In this document: positions 8,209 to 17,304 of the stretch, one piece after another
How positions within the stretch are numbered: the stretch's first letter is position 1
How the letters are laid out: the number at the start of each line of letters is the position of its first letter
From: Nocardia pseudobrasiliensis NBRC 108224
GTDB lineage: Bacteria; Actinomycetota; Actinomycetes; Mycobacteriales; Mycobacteriaceae
Assembly (NCBI RefSeq): GCF_001613105.1
Contig: NZ_BDBS01000004.1
Coordinates: 186,001-250,000, forward strand
Direction: 5' to 3'
Length of the DNA: 64,000 bases
The notes under the pieces: generated by a model
The model's input: only the letters and a program-made list of their open reading frames with translations
Told to the model about the DNA's origin: nothing
The model's database searches: none
Position numbers and translations under genes: made by a program

Positions 8209-8880
8209 TCAGTCGTGCAGATGGGCGAGTAGGCTGCGACGCGCCGAGTCGACGTGCTCCTCCGCGCAGCGGGCCAGCGCGTCGCGATCGGTCGAACGCA
8301 GCAGTGTCGCCAGTTCGCGATGCTCGTCGATCACCCGATCCCGGTAGTAGTCGTAACCGAGCGCGATGCGGCGGGACTGGAACAGATACACCTGCGATCG
8401 CAGTCCCTGCCAGGCCCGGCTGAGCCGTTGATTTCCGGCGGCGTCGTAGATGTGGTCGTGGAAGGCGAGGTCGAGCGCGAGCAGCCGCGACGGGGATGCC
8501 TCGCCCGCGACTTCGGCCGCCATCGCGTCGACGAGTTCGTCCAGCGGCGCGAGCTGTTGTGGGTCGGCCGCGGTTTGAGCGCTGACCGCGGCCAGCCGAT
8601 CCAACGCACCGCGCAGCGTGTAGACCTCCTCGACATCGGTCGCGGTGACCTCGATGACGGTGGTGCCGCGATGCCAGCCGCTGCGGATGAGCCCCTCACG
8701 TTCCAGCACGGCCAGGCCCTCCCGCACCGATCCGCGGCTGACGCCCAGCGCCGCGGCGAGTTCGACCTCGCGCAGTGGCGCACCGGGCGGGAAATCACCG
8801 GCGAAGATCGCTCCTCGGATGACATCGGCGGCTTCATGGGACAGCCCGCGACGGGCGGCTTTGGGCAACGAAGAGGTCAT
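8209..8880 (-). CDS. GntR-family regulator, FadR/FCD subfamily
   Basis: A 223-residue regulator. The N-terminal winged HTH contains LREVELAAALGVSRGSVREGLAVLEREGLI, and the C-terminal all-helical FCD domain (from about residue 85) carries the metal/ligand-binding pattern D..FHD.I.DAAGN.....W and HRELATLLRSTD. It probably responds to a small organic acid. It is divergent from the VOC-SDR operon, whose promoter carries a matching palindrome (8880-8903), so repression of that operon and of itself is likely. Confidence 0.9.
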   Translation of the reverse strand: MTSSLPKAARRGLSHEAADVIRGAIFAGDFPPGAPLREVELAAALGVSRGSVREGLAVLEREGLIRSGWHRGTTVIEVTATDVEEVYTLRGALDRLAAVSAQTAADPQQLAPLDELVDAMAAEVAGEASPSRLLALDLAFHDHIYDAAGNQRLSRAWQGLRSQVYLFQSRRIALGYDYYRDRVIDEHRELATLLRSTDRDALARCAEEHVDSARRSLLAHLHD

Positions 8881-8903
8881 GTCCTAATGTTGACATTCGG
8901 ACA
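8880..8903. promoter_or_regulatory. Interrupted palindrome in the GntR/VOC divergent promoter
   Basis: TGTCC-ta-ATGT-tg-ACAT-tc-GGACA is a two-tier inverted repeat beginning at the GntR start codon and lying 49 bp before the VOC start. The spacing is typical of a GntR operator serving both directions. Confidence 0.6.
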
Positions 8904-8951
8904 TGGCGCTGGCAACTTGAAAATACGATCTATGTGAAGGAGTACCGACCC

Positions 8952-9374
8952 ATGTCGTCCCGCCCGGCCGTCCACTTGGCCATACCGGTCGATGACCTCG
9001 ACACCGCCCGCGCGTTCTACGGAGGTGTGCTCGGCCTCGCGGAAGGCCGCTCCACCGACCATTGGATCGACTGGAACCTGCACGGCCACCAGCTGGTGAC
9101 CCATATCGTTGCCGCGGAGGATCACGCGCGGGGAACCAGCGAGGTCGATGGACATGACGTGCCGATTCCGCATTTCGGTCTCCTGCTTCCTCCCGACGAG
9201 TTCCACGCGCTGGCCGCCCGATTGCGCACGGCCGGTACGGAATTCGTGATCGAGCCGTATCTGCGATTCCCCGGCCAGCCCGCCGAACAGTGGACCATGT
9301 TCTTCCACGATCCGGCCGGTAACGCGTTGGAGTTCAAGGCGTTCAGCGATGACGAGCAGGTGTTCGCGCGATGA
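8952..9374 (+). CDS. VOC-superfamily (glyoxalase/dioxygenase-fold) metalloprotein
   Basis: A 140-residue two-module VOC protein. Candidate metal ligands are His in AVHLAIPV, His in HQLVTHIV and the Glu in the C-terminal GNALEFKAF motif, the normal VOC arrangement. The family covers lyases, dioxygenases and thiol transferases; the specific reaction is not clear. The ATG at 8952 has AAGGAG 9 bases upstream. Its stop overlaps the next SDR start (ATGA), so the pair forms an operon under the divergent GntR regulator. Confidence 0.85.
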   Translation: MSSRPAVHLAIPVDDLDTARAFYGGVLGLAEGRSTDHWIDWNLHGHQLVTHIVAAEDHARGTSEVDGHDVPIPHFGLLLPPDEFHALAARLRTAGTEFVIEPYLRFPGQPAEQWTMFFHDPAGNALEFKAFSDDEQVFAR

Positions 9375-10132
9375 GGCGGGTACTGGTGACCGGCGCCTCG
9401 CGCGGGATCGGCCGAGCGGTCGCATCGGCATTCGCCGTGCAGGGCGATCGAGTGGCGGTGCACTACGGGGCCGATACGGCCGCCGCGACACGGACATTGG
9501 AGAGCCTGCCCGGCTCCGGACACATCATGGTGACCGGCGATCTAGGTAATCCGGATACCGCGCAACAGGTCGCCGACACGGCCGTGCGTGGTCTGGGTGG
9601 CATCGATGTTCTCGTCAACAATGCCGCCGTCGCCACCTCGCCCGCCACCCAGCACTCCGTCGCGGACACCGATTACGCGCAGTGGCAACACATCTGGCGG
9701 AAGATGATCGATGTCAATCTGCTCGGCGCGGTGAACCTGACCTACTGTGTCGCACGACATCTCATCGACCGCAGCGCGCCGGGCAGCGTCGTCAATGTCG
9801 GTTCACGCGGTGCGTTCCGAGGAGAGCCGGACTTCCCCGCGTATGCCGCGAGCAAGGCCGGACTCCACACCTTCGGCCAATCCATGGCGGTGGCCCTGGC
9901 CCCCCACGGAATCTCGGTGACCTCGGTGGCCCCGGGATTCGTCGGCACCGAGCGGCAGCAGGCCAAACTCGCCAGCGCCGAGGGCGACGCGGTGCGCGCC
10001 CAGAGCCCCTTCGGACGAGTCGGAACTCCCGCCGAGATCGCGTCCGCGGTCCTGTATCTGGCCTCCCCACAAGCCCAATGGGCTTCCGGCACAGTGCTGG
10101 ACCTCAATGGCGCGTCCTACCTGAGGACCTGA
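9371..10132 (+). CDS. Short-chain dehydrogenase/reductase (classical)
   Basis: A 253-residue complete classical SDR. It has TGASRGIG cofactor loop, NNAA, the catalytic Ser in NVGSRGAFRG, catalytic YAASK, and the C-terminal PxxxIASAVLYLAS...SGTVLDLNGA. It is an NAD(P)-dependent oxidoreductase of unknown substrate, translationally coupled to the VOC gene. It contrasts with the two degenerate SDR-like proteins elsewhere in the window. Confidence 0.9.
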   Translation: MRRVLVTGASRGIGRAVASAFAVQGDRVAVHYGADTAAATRTLESLPGSGHIMVTGDLGNPDTAQQVADTAVRGLGGIDVLVNNAAVATSPATQHSVADTDYAQWQHIWRKMIDVNLLGAVNLTYCVARHLIDRSAPGSVVNVGSRGAFRGEPDFPAYAASKAGLHTFGQSMAVALAPHGISVTSVAPGFVGTERQQAKLASAEGDAVRAQSPFGRVGTPAEIASAVLYLASPQAQWASGTVLDLNGASYLRT

Positions 10133-10200
10133 GCGGCCAGGGCGGGAGCTATCAGCGGCTGCGCCAGGAGGCCGAGCTGTGCTCGGTCGCCCTCGGTGTC

Positions 10201-12397
10201 TCACGTCAACCGGGTGCCAGGTTTGCGCGGCTGGCTGGACTCTCGGTCGGGGCGATCCCGGTCCTCAGCCGCCCACCGAACGTGTCGATCGCCGTGCGAC
10301 ACCACTTTGACGCCCGGCGTCACCCGCGAACCCTGCGGCGGCCCATCGGGATTCAACCCCACCGGGCGACGACGCGTCGGCTCCGAGTCATTCGAACTCA
10401 CCGACCCCGGACGACGCGGCGGCTGCGAATCGTTCGAACTCACCGACGACACCGACCGGCGCGGCGACTGCGAATCATCCGAACCCACCGACGACACCGA
10501 CGGTGTACGACGCGGCGGCTCCGAATCACCCGAACCCACCGACGGCGAAGGACGCGGCGGCTCCGATTCATTCGAACCCAACGACGACGCCGGCCCCGGC
10601 CTGCGCAGCAGCGGCTCCGAATCGGCCGACCCGAACGACGACACCGACGGCGGCCTGCGCTGCGATTGTCCCGCAACGATATTCGGGTCGGATGCCGAGC
10701 GCGACGACTGGATGCCGCTCTTGGGCGGTTGCGACGCCGAACCGTCGCTCCCGGGGACCGCGCGTGTGCCGGGCGGACCGCCTGCGGGCCGGTCGCTCGC
10801 CCCGCCGGTCACCGACGAGCCGCGGCCGTGCTCGGACAGGTTCGATGACGGCGCTTTCAGCGCGTTCGTGCCGGACGAACTTCCGCTGTTGCCGGAATGA
10901 CCCGACGCCGCCGAGGATTCGGTTCGGCCGCCCGCGGCCGCCGCGGAACCATTCGACGAACCCGAACTGCCGATCGACGAAGCATCCGAGGGGTGCGAGC
11001 TATTGCTCGAGAGCCTCTCGTGCTCACCGTAATTGGACGAAACCTCCGACCCAGTGCTGGTACGTCCGAGACCCGAGCTGCCCGCATCCGAACTACCGTC
11101 ACCGCCGTGGCCGAACCGCGAGTTACCACCGGAAGGCCGCGTGACCGGCCCCTCCGAACTGCGATCCCCGGTAGACGAGGCCGGGTGCGTCGCCCGCGAA
11201 CCCTGTTCGCCCCCAGGCGATCCCGCCCCGTGGCCGGACGAATGGGAACCATCCAAGACGTCCCGATCGCCACCCCGCGCGCTGTTCGATCCGACCGGCG
11301 ATTCCTCGATCGTGGCGCGCCCGCCCCCGAACCCGTTGCGGGAGCCCTGGGATTCGCCCCCACCCGGATCGAACGAAAACTCGTCCCGCCCCGGACCGCG
11401 CCCCGACGCACCCCCCCCCCGGCAGCTTCCACTCGACCTCGAAGCCCTTGCCACCGAACCGGTTGTTGCCGAAGTAACCCTTGGCCCCGCCCCCGAACCC
11501 GCCGTGCGCCACACCGCCGACCCAGCTGTGCGGGTTGCCGAGCGTCTCGGACCAGTCACCGCTCACCACGCCCGCGCCGATACCACCGAAGAAGCCGAAC
11601 ACCGGGCTGGAACCGATACCCACGACCGCGCCGTTGCCGAACCGGACCCACGGATTCTCCAGCTTGTTCCCGAGGAATTTCGTCGTGTACTTGTTGATCC
11701 AGTTGGCGGCCGCCCGGCCGAACGGCGCACCGACGCCGCCCGCGGCCACCGAGGTCCCGAATTCCTTCCAGTTGAAATGCTTCCGATGCCCACCGGGTCC
11801 CATCTGGCTGACCTGCACCACCGCGTCCAGCCCGCCGGAGATCAGCGCCCCCTCCAGGATCTTCACCGCCCACCCCTTGCCGAGGTTGGCGAACTTCGCG
11901 AACGCCGACAGCGCCTGGGCCGCGATTCGTTTCTGGATCTGAACTTCCATGCGGCGCACGGCGATTTGAGTCGCCATTTCCGCCGCCGCCTCCTCGGCCG
12001 GTGCGGTGGGCGGAAACCGCCATGCCCACAGGATTTCGAGGGCCAGCGCCACCAGCGAGAGGATGGTCATCAGTTTCGCGGCCTGGACCGACGCGCCGAA
12101 TTCCTCGATCGCGTCGGAGATCTGGTCCATGAAACGCGCCAACGAATCCATGGATTGATCGCCGCTCAACATCTGATCGAACAACGCGCTGATCTTGTCC
12201 CCGCCGGCGCCCTCGGGATACGCGGAGACCGCGGTGCGTTTCACATCCTCGATTTCCGGAGTCAGTTTCCGCAGCGCCTCACCGGCCTGCTTGTAGGCGT
12301 TCGCAACCGCCCAGATCTTGTCCTCATCACCATCGGGCCACGCGCCGCCCGCGATCCACCCCAGCCAGCGCAGCTCCGGCGGCAGATACAGACTCAT
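10201..12397 (-). CDS. ESX-associated large effector-like protein, reading frame broken at a poly-G run
   Basis: Starting MSLYLPPELRWLGWIAGGAWPDGDEDKIW, the N-terminal 360 residues form a helical ESX-substrate-like region (WIAGGAWPDGDE...YKQAGEALR) with hydrophobic segments. They are followed by a glycine-rich region (FGGKGFEVEWKLPGGG). At the G10 run (plus-strand C 11411-11420) the frame leaves the main coding frame and stops at 11123, giving 424 residues. With 9 or 12 G the frame would continue to the stop at 10201 as a Ser/Gly/Pro-rich protein of about 731 residues, with repeats of DSEPPRR type at the end. Such proteins follow WXG100-YbaB gene pairs and often end in toxin domains; none is recognisable here. 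It may be phase variable, a pseudogene or a sequencing error. Confidence 0.7.
10345..10660 (-). repeat. Imperfect tandem repeats encoding SVSSxGSxDSEPPRR units
   Basis: About six degenerate copies of a 42-51 bp unit, encoding variants of SVSSVGSDDSQSPRR, SVSSNDSQPPRR and SVGSGDSEPPRR. The plus strand shows the recurring cgaacc(c/a)ACCGACGA pattern. The encoded stretch is acidic-Ser/basic-Pro alternating and should be disordered. Confidence 0.75.
11411..11420. repeat. C10/G10 homopolymer at the frame break
   Basis: Ten consecutive C on the plus strand, inside the coding region of the ESX-associated protein exactly where the frames switch. The three possible lengths modulo 3 lead to stops at 11123 (present length), 10857 or 10201 (full length). 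Confidence 0.9.
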
Positions 12398-12409
12398 CCC
12401 GCAGCGACC

Positions 12410-12901
12410 TCACTCGTGGTGGTCTCTGACCATCGACCGGCGTCCGACGGGCTCGGTATCGCCGAATCCCGAATCCTCGTCGTCGTATCGGCGCTCGGGC
12501 GAGTTCGGCGGCGCGGTCGATACCGGCTGCGGCGCCGGAATCACGGACCTGAAATCCGGCATGCCCTCGACCAGGTCCGACAGGTGCGGCAGTCGGTCCT
12601 TACGCTCCCGCAGCGGCTCCATCAGCCGATGGCCCTGCTGGCTCACGTTCTTGGCCGCGGCCTGCACCGCCTGGGTGACGGCAGCGGCGATCTCGCCATA
12701 GGACAGATCGCTGATATCGTCGGCGAATCGGGTCTCGATGAGAATGCCGTCGGCATTGACGGTCACGCTGATTCGCTTGTCGCATGCCGTGGCGGTCGCG
12801 GTGAGTCGCGCCCGATCACGCTGGATCTCGGCAATACCCCGCATTTGTTCGGACAGCGCTTCCAGCATCATCGCCGCATCCGCCTGCAGCCGCTCATTCA
12901 T
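12410..12901 (-). CDS. YbaB/EbfC-family protein
   Basis: A protein of about 163 residues with a YbaB-like alpha-beta-alpha core: MLEALSEQMRGIAEIQ, then TATACDKRISVTVNADGILIETRF and SYGEIAAAVTQAVQAAAKNV. A disordered acidic Pro-rich tail follows. YbaB proteins are dimeric nucleoid-associated proteins; in actinomycetes, small YbaB-like proteins often sit between a WXG100 gene and a large ESX-linked effector gene, where they may act as secretion partners or adaptors. The start is taken at ATG 12901; a GTG 3 bases earlier fits the GGAG better. Confidence 0.8.
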   Translation of the reverse strand: MNERLQADAAMMLEALSEQMRGIAEIQRDRARLTATATACDKRISVTVNADGILIETRFADDISDLSYGEIAAAVTQAVQAAAKNVSQQGHRLMEPLRERKDRLPHLSDLVEGMPDFRSVIPAPQPVSTAPPNSPERRYDDEDSGFGDTEPVGRRSMVRDHHE

Positions 12902-12944
12902 CACCGGAGATCTCCGCATCGTCGATCGAGTCGCATTTCACATC

Positions 12945-13250
12945 TCATCGCGACTGCGCTCTCTCGTTCTCCTCGAAAACCTTCGCGGCGTCGCGCAGAT
13001 TATTCGCATTCTGCTCCAACACATCGGCGAGTTGGGACAGCGATTTGAAAGAATTGTCTCTACCGGCTTTGTACCCCTTGGGCCCGTCGGCGAACTTCTT
13101 CCCGGCTTTGTCGTGGCCCCACGCCTCACCCAGGGCACCGGTGGAATCCTCGAGGATCTTCCTGATCTTTCCGAGCCAGTCGGTGACATCGTCGAAGTCC
13201 GCGGCTGCCGCGCGCAGCCCGTCGGGGTTCAATTCGATGTGTTGATCCAT
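12945..13250 (-). CDS. WXG100-family (ESAT-6-like) type VII secretion substrate
   Basis: A 101-residue helical hairpin protein. Helix 1 is LNPDGLRAAAADFDDVTDWLGKI, the turn carries a WG motif (EAWGHDKAG) and helix 2 ends in a C-terminal coil with a Y/F-x3-[DE]-like region (FKSLSQLADVLEQNANNLRDAAKVFEENER). Length and hairpin match the family. It is the first gene of a three-gene module with YbaB and the large effector-like protein. The ESX machinery itself is not in this window. Confidence 0.85.
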   Translation of the reverse strand: MDQHIELNPDGLRAAAADFDDVTDWLGKIRKILEDSTGALGEAWGHDKAGKKFADGPKGYKAGRDNSFKSLSQLADVLEQNANNLRDAAKVFEENERAQSR

Positions 13251-13524
13251 AACTCTTCCTATTCACAGAATAGAGATCAGGACGGAATCGACGACTCGAA
13301 ACATCGTTACATCCGGACGTTACGAGAGGTTCTCTCTCTCCACTGATATGCTTATCGCCGACAGAAACAATTCCGGCGGGCCTCCGCGGGGGGTGACAGG
13401 AGAACACATCGGTCGAAGCCGACACATCCCCGCTCACCGAGGCACCACGCTCGGCGATCGGCCCGGGTGGTAGGGGGTCGAGGCGTTGGGGCTCACAACT
13501 TGGGTTGATCGCTAATAAAATGAC

Positions 13525-14196
13525 ATGACTGAGAGTAAACTCGAGCATATGGCAGACGTCAATCGAGCGCAGCGCGCCTACCGTTCCCCCGTGCGCGAGG
13601 AGGCCGCGCGCCGCACTCGGGACATCGTGGTGCGGGCCGCGGCGGAGGTGTTCGCGGAACGGGGATACGCCGGCGCCACCATCGATCAGATCGCGACCAA
13701 CGCGGGCGTCTCCCGTCCCACAGTCTTCGCCGCTGGGAACAAGGCCCAGCTGTTCGCCCTCGCCCATCAGTTCACCGCCGACGGCGGCGACGCGGCGGAG
13801 GTCGGCTCGACGATCACGGAGATTCTCACGATCGCCGACCCACGGCAGCTCCTCGAGCAGTTCGCGGCCAATACGGCAGCCCTCATGCGGCGCGTGCGCC
13901 CGCTGCAGGTCGTGCTCGAGCAGGCCGCGGGCACCGATCCCGATCTGGCGGACCTATTGCGATCCACGCAGCAGAAACTGCTGGAGACCGCCGGTTGCGT
14001 CGTCGCCGCCATCGAGGCCACGGGCTCGCTGCGGCAAGGCATCGAAGCCCGGGCCGCGACCGATGTGCTGTGGCTACAACTGCAGCACACGAACTATCAG
14101 CGCCTGGTCGACGAACGCGGCTGGAGCCACCAGGATTTCGAACGCTGGCACGCCACCACGATGATCACCACTCTGCTCGAGCCGAAACATGAATGA
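13525..14196 (+). CDS. TetR-family transcriptional regulator
   Basis: A 223-residue TetR regulator (215 if it starts at the ATG at 13549). The N-terminal HTH contains RTRDIVVRAAAEVFAERGYAGATIDQIATNAGVSRPTVF, and the C-terminal helical ligand domain is typical. It is divergent from the ESX module (start 13250), with 274 bp between, and convergent with the SDR-like gene 14207-14938. The ATG at 13525 lacks a clear ribosome site. Confidence 0.88.
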   Translation: MTESKLEHMADVNRAQRAYRSPVREEAARRTRDIVVRAAAEVFAERGYAGATIDQIATNAGVSRPTVFAAGNKAQLFALAHQFTADGGDAAEVGSTITEILTIADPRQLLEQFAANTAALMRRVRPLQVVLEQAAGTDPDLADLLRSTQQKLLETAGCVVAAIEATGSLRQGIEARAATDVLWLQLQHTNYQRLVDERGWSHQDFERWHATTMITTLLEPKHE

Positions 14197-14206
14197 TCGC
14201 AACACG

Positions 14207-14938
14207 TTACGTGGATGCAGTGGGCCATCGGCAACCCGCGACCGCGAGTTCGCCTTCGTTCATGGTCAATACGGCGCCCTGGATCGAAGCCGCGCGCGGT
14301 GAGACCAGGAACCGGATGGCCTCGGCCACCGCGCTGGGCCCACTGAGTCGAGCGGCGTGCGCGCCACCGACATCCACGGAATTGACCCGCACGCCCCGCG
14401 GCCCGTACTCGGCCGTCCACAACCTCGTCAACATGACCAGGGCCGAGGTCGCCGCCTGCACCACGCTTCGCCCCGAGGCCCCGGTCACCGTGCCGGAACT
14501 ACCCACGTTGACGATCGCGCCCCTTCCGTGCTCGGCCATTGCCGGGGCGAACGCGGCGGTCAACAGCAGGGGCAGCTTCACATTCAGAGCGAATACCGTG
14601 TCGAATACATCATCGACCGGCCCGCAACCCGTCTCACCGGCGTTGTTGACCAGCACCTCGACGGGAGCGCCGTCGAGCAGCCCGACAGTTTCGGCGATCA
14701 ACCCGCGCACGGCCGCGGAATCACCGAGATCGGCCACCACATCCACCGCCCGCCCACCGGCCCACTCGATCAGCTTGCGCGTCTCCTCCGCACCATCGCC
14801 GTCACGACCGCACACCACCACCGAATAGCCGTCCTCTGCCAACCGCAACGCGGCCTCGCGCCCGATCCCGCCCGTCGAACCGGCGACCACCGCCCACATC
14901 CCGCGCCCCCGGGGATCTCCCGCCGTCTCGTCACTCAT
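14207..14938 (-). CDS. SDR-fold protein without the YxxxK catalytic motif (paralogue)
   Basis: A protein of about 243 residues, clearly paralogous to the protein at 6924-7583. It shares GSTGGIGREAALRLAEDGYSVVVCGRDG, LIEWAGGRAVDVVADLGDSAAV and LWTAEYGPRGVRVNSVDV. The NNAG motif is intact here, but the catalytic site reads SVVQAATSAL where YxxxK is expected. It carries a C-terminal extension that is absent from the paralogue. The ATG at 14938 is taken because the upstream residues do not resemble the family. Confidence 0.8.
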   Translation of the reverse strand: MSDETAGDPRGRGMWAVVAGSTGGIGREAALRLAEDGYSVVVCGRDGDGAEETRKLIEWAGGRAVDVVADLGDSAAVRGLIAETVGLLDGAPVEVLVNNAGETGCGPVDDVFDTVFALNVKLPLLLTAAFAPAMAEHGRGAIVNVGSSGTVTGASGRSVVQAATSALVMLTRLWTAEYGPRGVRVNSVDVGGAHAARLSGPSAVAEAIRFLVSPRAASIQGAVLTMNEGELAVAGCRWPTAST

Positions 14939-15048
14939 CCGGTCCACCGACTGCGCCGACAGGCTCGCGGCGAGGCGCACGACGATCGGTCATGAGGCGA
15001 ATGCCGAATGCTTTGACATTCGAATGCGATCTGGAGCGCCCGAGGTCC

Positions 15049-16239
15049 TCAGCAGGTGGACGTTGCGGGCCTACCCACGAAGCGATCCCCCAGATACTCG
15101 ATCGCCCGCACCGCGCCCGGCAGCATCGCGCCGCCGTGGTCGGCGCCGGGGACGAGGTCCAGATCCACCAGGGCGCCGGAGGCGCAATAGCGCGCGGCCA
15201 TCTCCCGAACCGATTGCGGGGAAACGACATCCGCCGCACCGTGCCATTCGTAAATCGGGACGCGCGGCACACCCGGGTAGAAGGTGAGGCTGTTCGCGTG
15301 CAACACCTCCACCGTGGGTGTGTCCGCTTCGAGCGGGCCGTCGAAGTAGTCGTCGAAGCGATGGTCGGCTCCGGCGTCGATGATCTCGTTCGTGCACGCA
15401 TCGGCCAGCCGGGCCCGCAGCGCGATACCGGCCGGGTTCAGCAGTCGATCCAGATGCACCTGGTCGGGGTATTCGCGTTCGAGCCCGACCGCGGCCGCGA
15501 AGCCCAGGCCGAACAGCGGATTCGGTGACCGACCGACATCGAGGGCGAGCTTGCCCAGATCGACCGGAACCCCGCCCTGCGCACTGCCGACGAGCGGCAG
15601 CTCGGGTGCGTATCGCGGGGCGAGCGCGGCGGCGAAGCCGGTGGCCATCCCGCCACCGGAATAACCGAGCATGCCCACCGGACTGTTCGACAATCCGGCC
15701 GCGCCGAAGCGCCGGGCGGCGCGGATCCCGTCGAGGGTCAGCCGCCCACCCAGCTGCGCGGCCCCGTACGCGCTCGTCGGCCCCAGATGGTCGGGCACCG
15801 CGGCCGCCCAACCGCGAGCGAGCAGGAGATTGAGCGCGGGCGCCTCGCGCAGCGAGCCGTCGAACAGCGCGTGTGACGGAGCACAGTGCAGCCCAAGGGA
15901 ATTGACGAACGGTTGATAGGAGACGAGTGGCCGATCGGGGCCGCCCGGCGGAACGAGCACCGTGGTCACGGCCGCGATCGGAGCTCCCGCCGAATTGGTC
16001 GACCGATACAGCAGCTGCCAGATCGCAACCGCCGGGAAAATCGCGGATTGCACACGGCGACTGCGGATTACCTCCCCCGGTTCCCATCCCGCGATATCGG
16101 ACGGAGCCGCGTAGAAGCCGTCGGGATCGGGAGCCGGATATACGGGAGCGGCTGTCGCGGGGCCGTCCTGGGATACGACAGCCGCCGCGGCGACCGTTGC
16201 GGCGGCGAGGATTCGGACCCATATGGGTGCGGTGTGCAT
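15049..16239 (-). CDS. Secreted lipase of the LIP/triacylglycerol lipase family
   Basis: A 396-residue protein starting with a Sec signal peptide (MHTAPIWVRILAAATVAAAAVV...ATAA). The core carries the nucleophile elbow GYSGGG, a catalytic Asp region (WHGAADVVSP) and the His in PGADHGG, matching secretory lipases of the Candida-LIP-like family common in nocardiae and mycobacteria. It is expected to hydrolyse acylglycerols or long-chain esters outside the cell. Its ATG overlaps the preceding methyltransferase stop by one base (TAATG), indicating translational coupling. Confidence 0.9.
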   Translation of the reverse strand: MHTAPIWVRILAAATVAAAAVVSQDGPATAAPVYPAPDPDGFYAAPSDIAGWEPGEVIRSRRVQSAIFPAVAIWQLLYRSTNSAGAPIAAVTTVLVPPGGPDRPLVSYQPFVNSLGLHCAPSHALFDGSLREAPALNLLLARGWAAAVPDHLGPTSAYGAAQLGGRLTLDGIRAARRFGAAGLSNSPVGMLGYSGGGMATGFAAALAPRYAPELPLVGSAQGGVPVDLGKLALDVGRSPNPLFGLGFAAAVGLEREYPDQVHLDRLLNPAGIALRARLADACTNEIIDAGADHRFDDYFDGPLEADTPTVEVLHANSLTFYPGVPRVPIYEWHGAADVVSPQSVREMAARYCASGALVDLDLVPGADHGGAMLPGAVRAIEYLGDRFVGRPATSTC

Positions 16240-17141
16240 TACTTCTCCTGTCCGCGGAGGTCGTTTTTCTGGCAGGTGAATTGCATGACGTCGATATGGC
16301 CGGTGCGGAACTTGTCCGCGCATCCGGTGAGGTAGCGCAGGTAGGTGTAGTAGGTCTGCTCATTGCTGAGCTCGATCGCGCGGTCCTTGCTGAACCGAAG
16401 CGCGCCCGCCCAGTGATCGAGCGTCTTCGCGTAATGCAGCTGCAGCGGCTGAATCTGGGTCACCTCGAATCCGGCTTCCCTGGCGTAGTCGCGCACGCCG
16501 CGGGGTTTCGGCCCGAACGGCAGCGGCAACTGGCCGCCGGGAAATATGGCGGTGCGGATGAACCGCATGAAATCCACATCATCGGTCGACAGCGGAATAC
16601 CGTTGGCGCGCAAGTAGTTCAAGCCGTACACGACGATCGTATGCAACAGCATGGCGCCGTCGGCCGGTAACGCACCGTAGGCGAAGGCGAAGAAGTCGAC
16701 GTAACGTTCCTGCCGGAAATGCTCGAAGGCCCCGATGGTGACGATGCGATCGACCTTGTCGTCGCACTCCTCCCACCCTTGCAACCGCACCTCGGCGCGC
16801 AGCCCGTCGGCAGGCCGGGCATCAAGCAGCGACTGGACGTATCGCTGCTGGTTCTCGCTCAACGTCAGCCCGATCACGTTCACCCCGTAGCGCTGCAGCG
16901 CGCGCATCATCGTCGCGCCCCACCCACATCCGATGTCCAGCAACGTCATTCCGGGCCGCAGATCGCATTTCCCCAGCGCGAGGTCGATCTTGGCCAATTG
17001 TGCCTGCTCCAGGGTGCAATTCGGGTATTTCCAGTACGCACAGCTGTAGGTGCGGCTGGGGTCCAGGAACAGCGCGAAGAAATCGTCGGACAGGTCGTAA
17101 TGAGCTTGAACCTCGGTATAAAACGGCTTGTATCCACTCAC
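16239..17141 (-). CDS. Mycolic acid cyclopropane synthase-family methyltransferase
   Basis: A SAM-dependent methyltransferase of about 300 residues, strongly resembling CmaA/MmaA/PcaA: VQAHYDLSDDFFALFLDPS, TYSCAYW, the SAM loop LLDIGCGWGATMMRA, GLTLSENQ, GAFEHFRQERY, FPGGQLP and the C-terminal TGCADKFRTGHIDVMQFTCQK. It acts on unsaturated fatty acyl or mycolyl chains. GTG 17141 is chosen because GGAGG abuts the ATG at 17147 and sits 6 bases from this GTG. It is first in an operon with the lipase and divergent from the MaoC-fusion dehydratase. Confidence 0.92.
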   Translation of the reverse strand: MSGYKPFYTEVQAHYDLSDDFFALFLDPSRTYSCAYWKYPNCTLEQAQLAKIDLALGKCDLRPGMTLLDIGCGWGATMMRALQRYGVNVIGLTLSENQQRYVQSLLDARPADGLRAEVRLQGWEECDDKVDRIVTIGAFEHFRQERYVDFFAFAYGALPADGAMLLHTIVVYGLNYLRANGIPLSTDDVDFMRFIRTAIFPGGQLPLPFGPKPRGVRDYAREAGFEVTQIQPLQLHYAKTLDHWAGALRFSKDRAIELSNEQTYYTYLRYLTGCADKFRTGHIDVMQFTCQKNDLRGQEK

Positions 17142-17304
17142 GAGCATCCTCCGAACGATGAAACGGACAGGATCAGGAGCAAATGCGCACGCGTCGGCCC
17201 GAGGGCCGCTACAACGGAGTCGGAGCCGAAGTTCTGTCGGATCAACAATTAGTGTGTGATGTGACTCACAGCTCGAAGCCAACCGACAGCCGAGGAGACC
17301 GATC

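Noticed and set aside
10133-10200. Coding sequence between the SDR and the effector tail
   Set aside because: Only 68 bp, no start with ribosome site and no recognisable protein.
11033-13048. 671-codon open frame on the plus strand
   Set aside because: Antisense to the ESX module, whose WXG100 and YbaB proteins are clear; composition is typical of a shadow frame.
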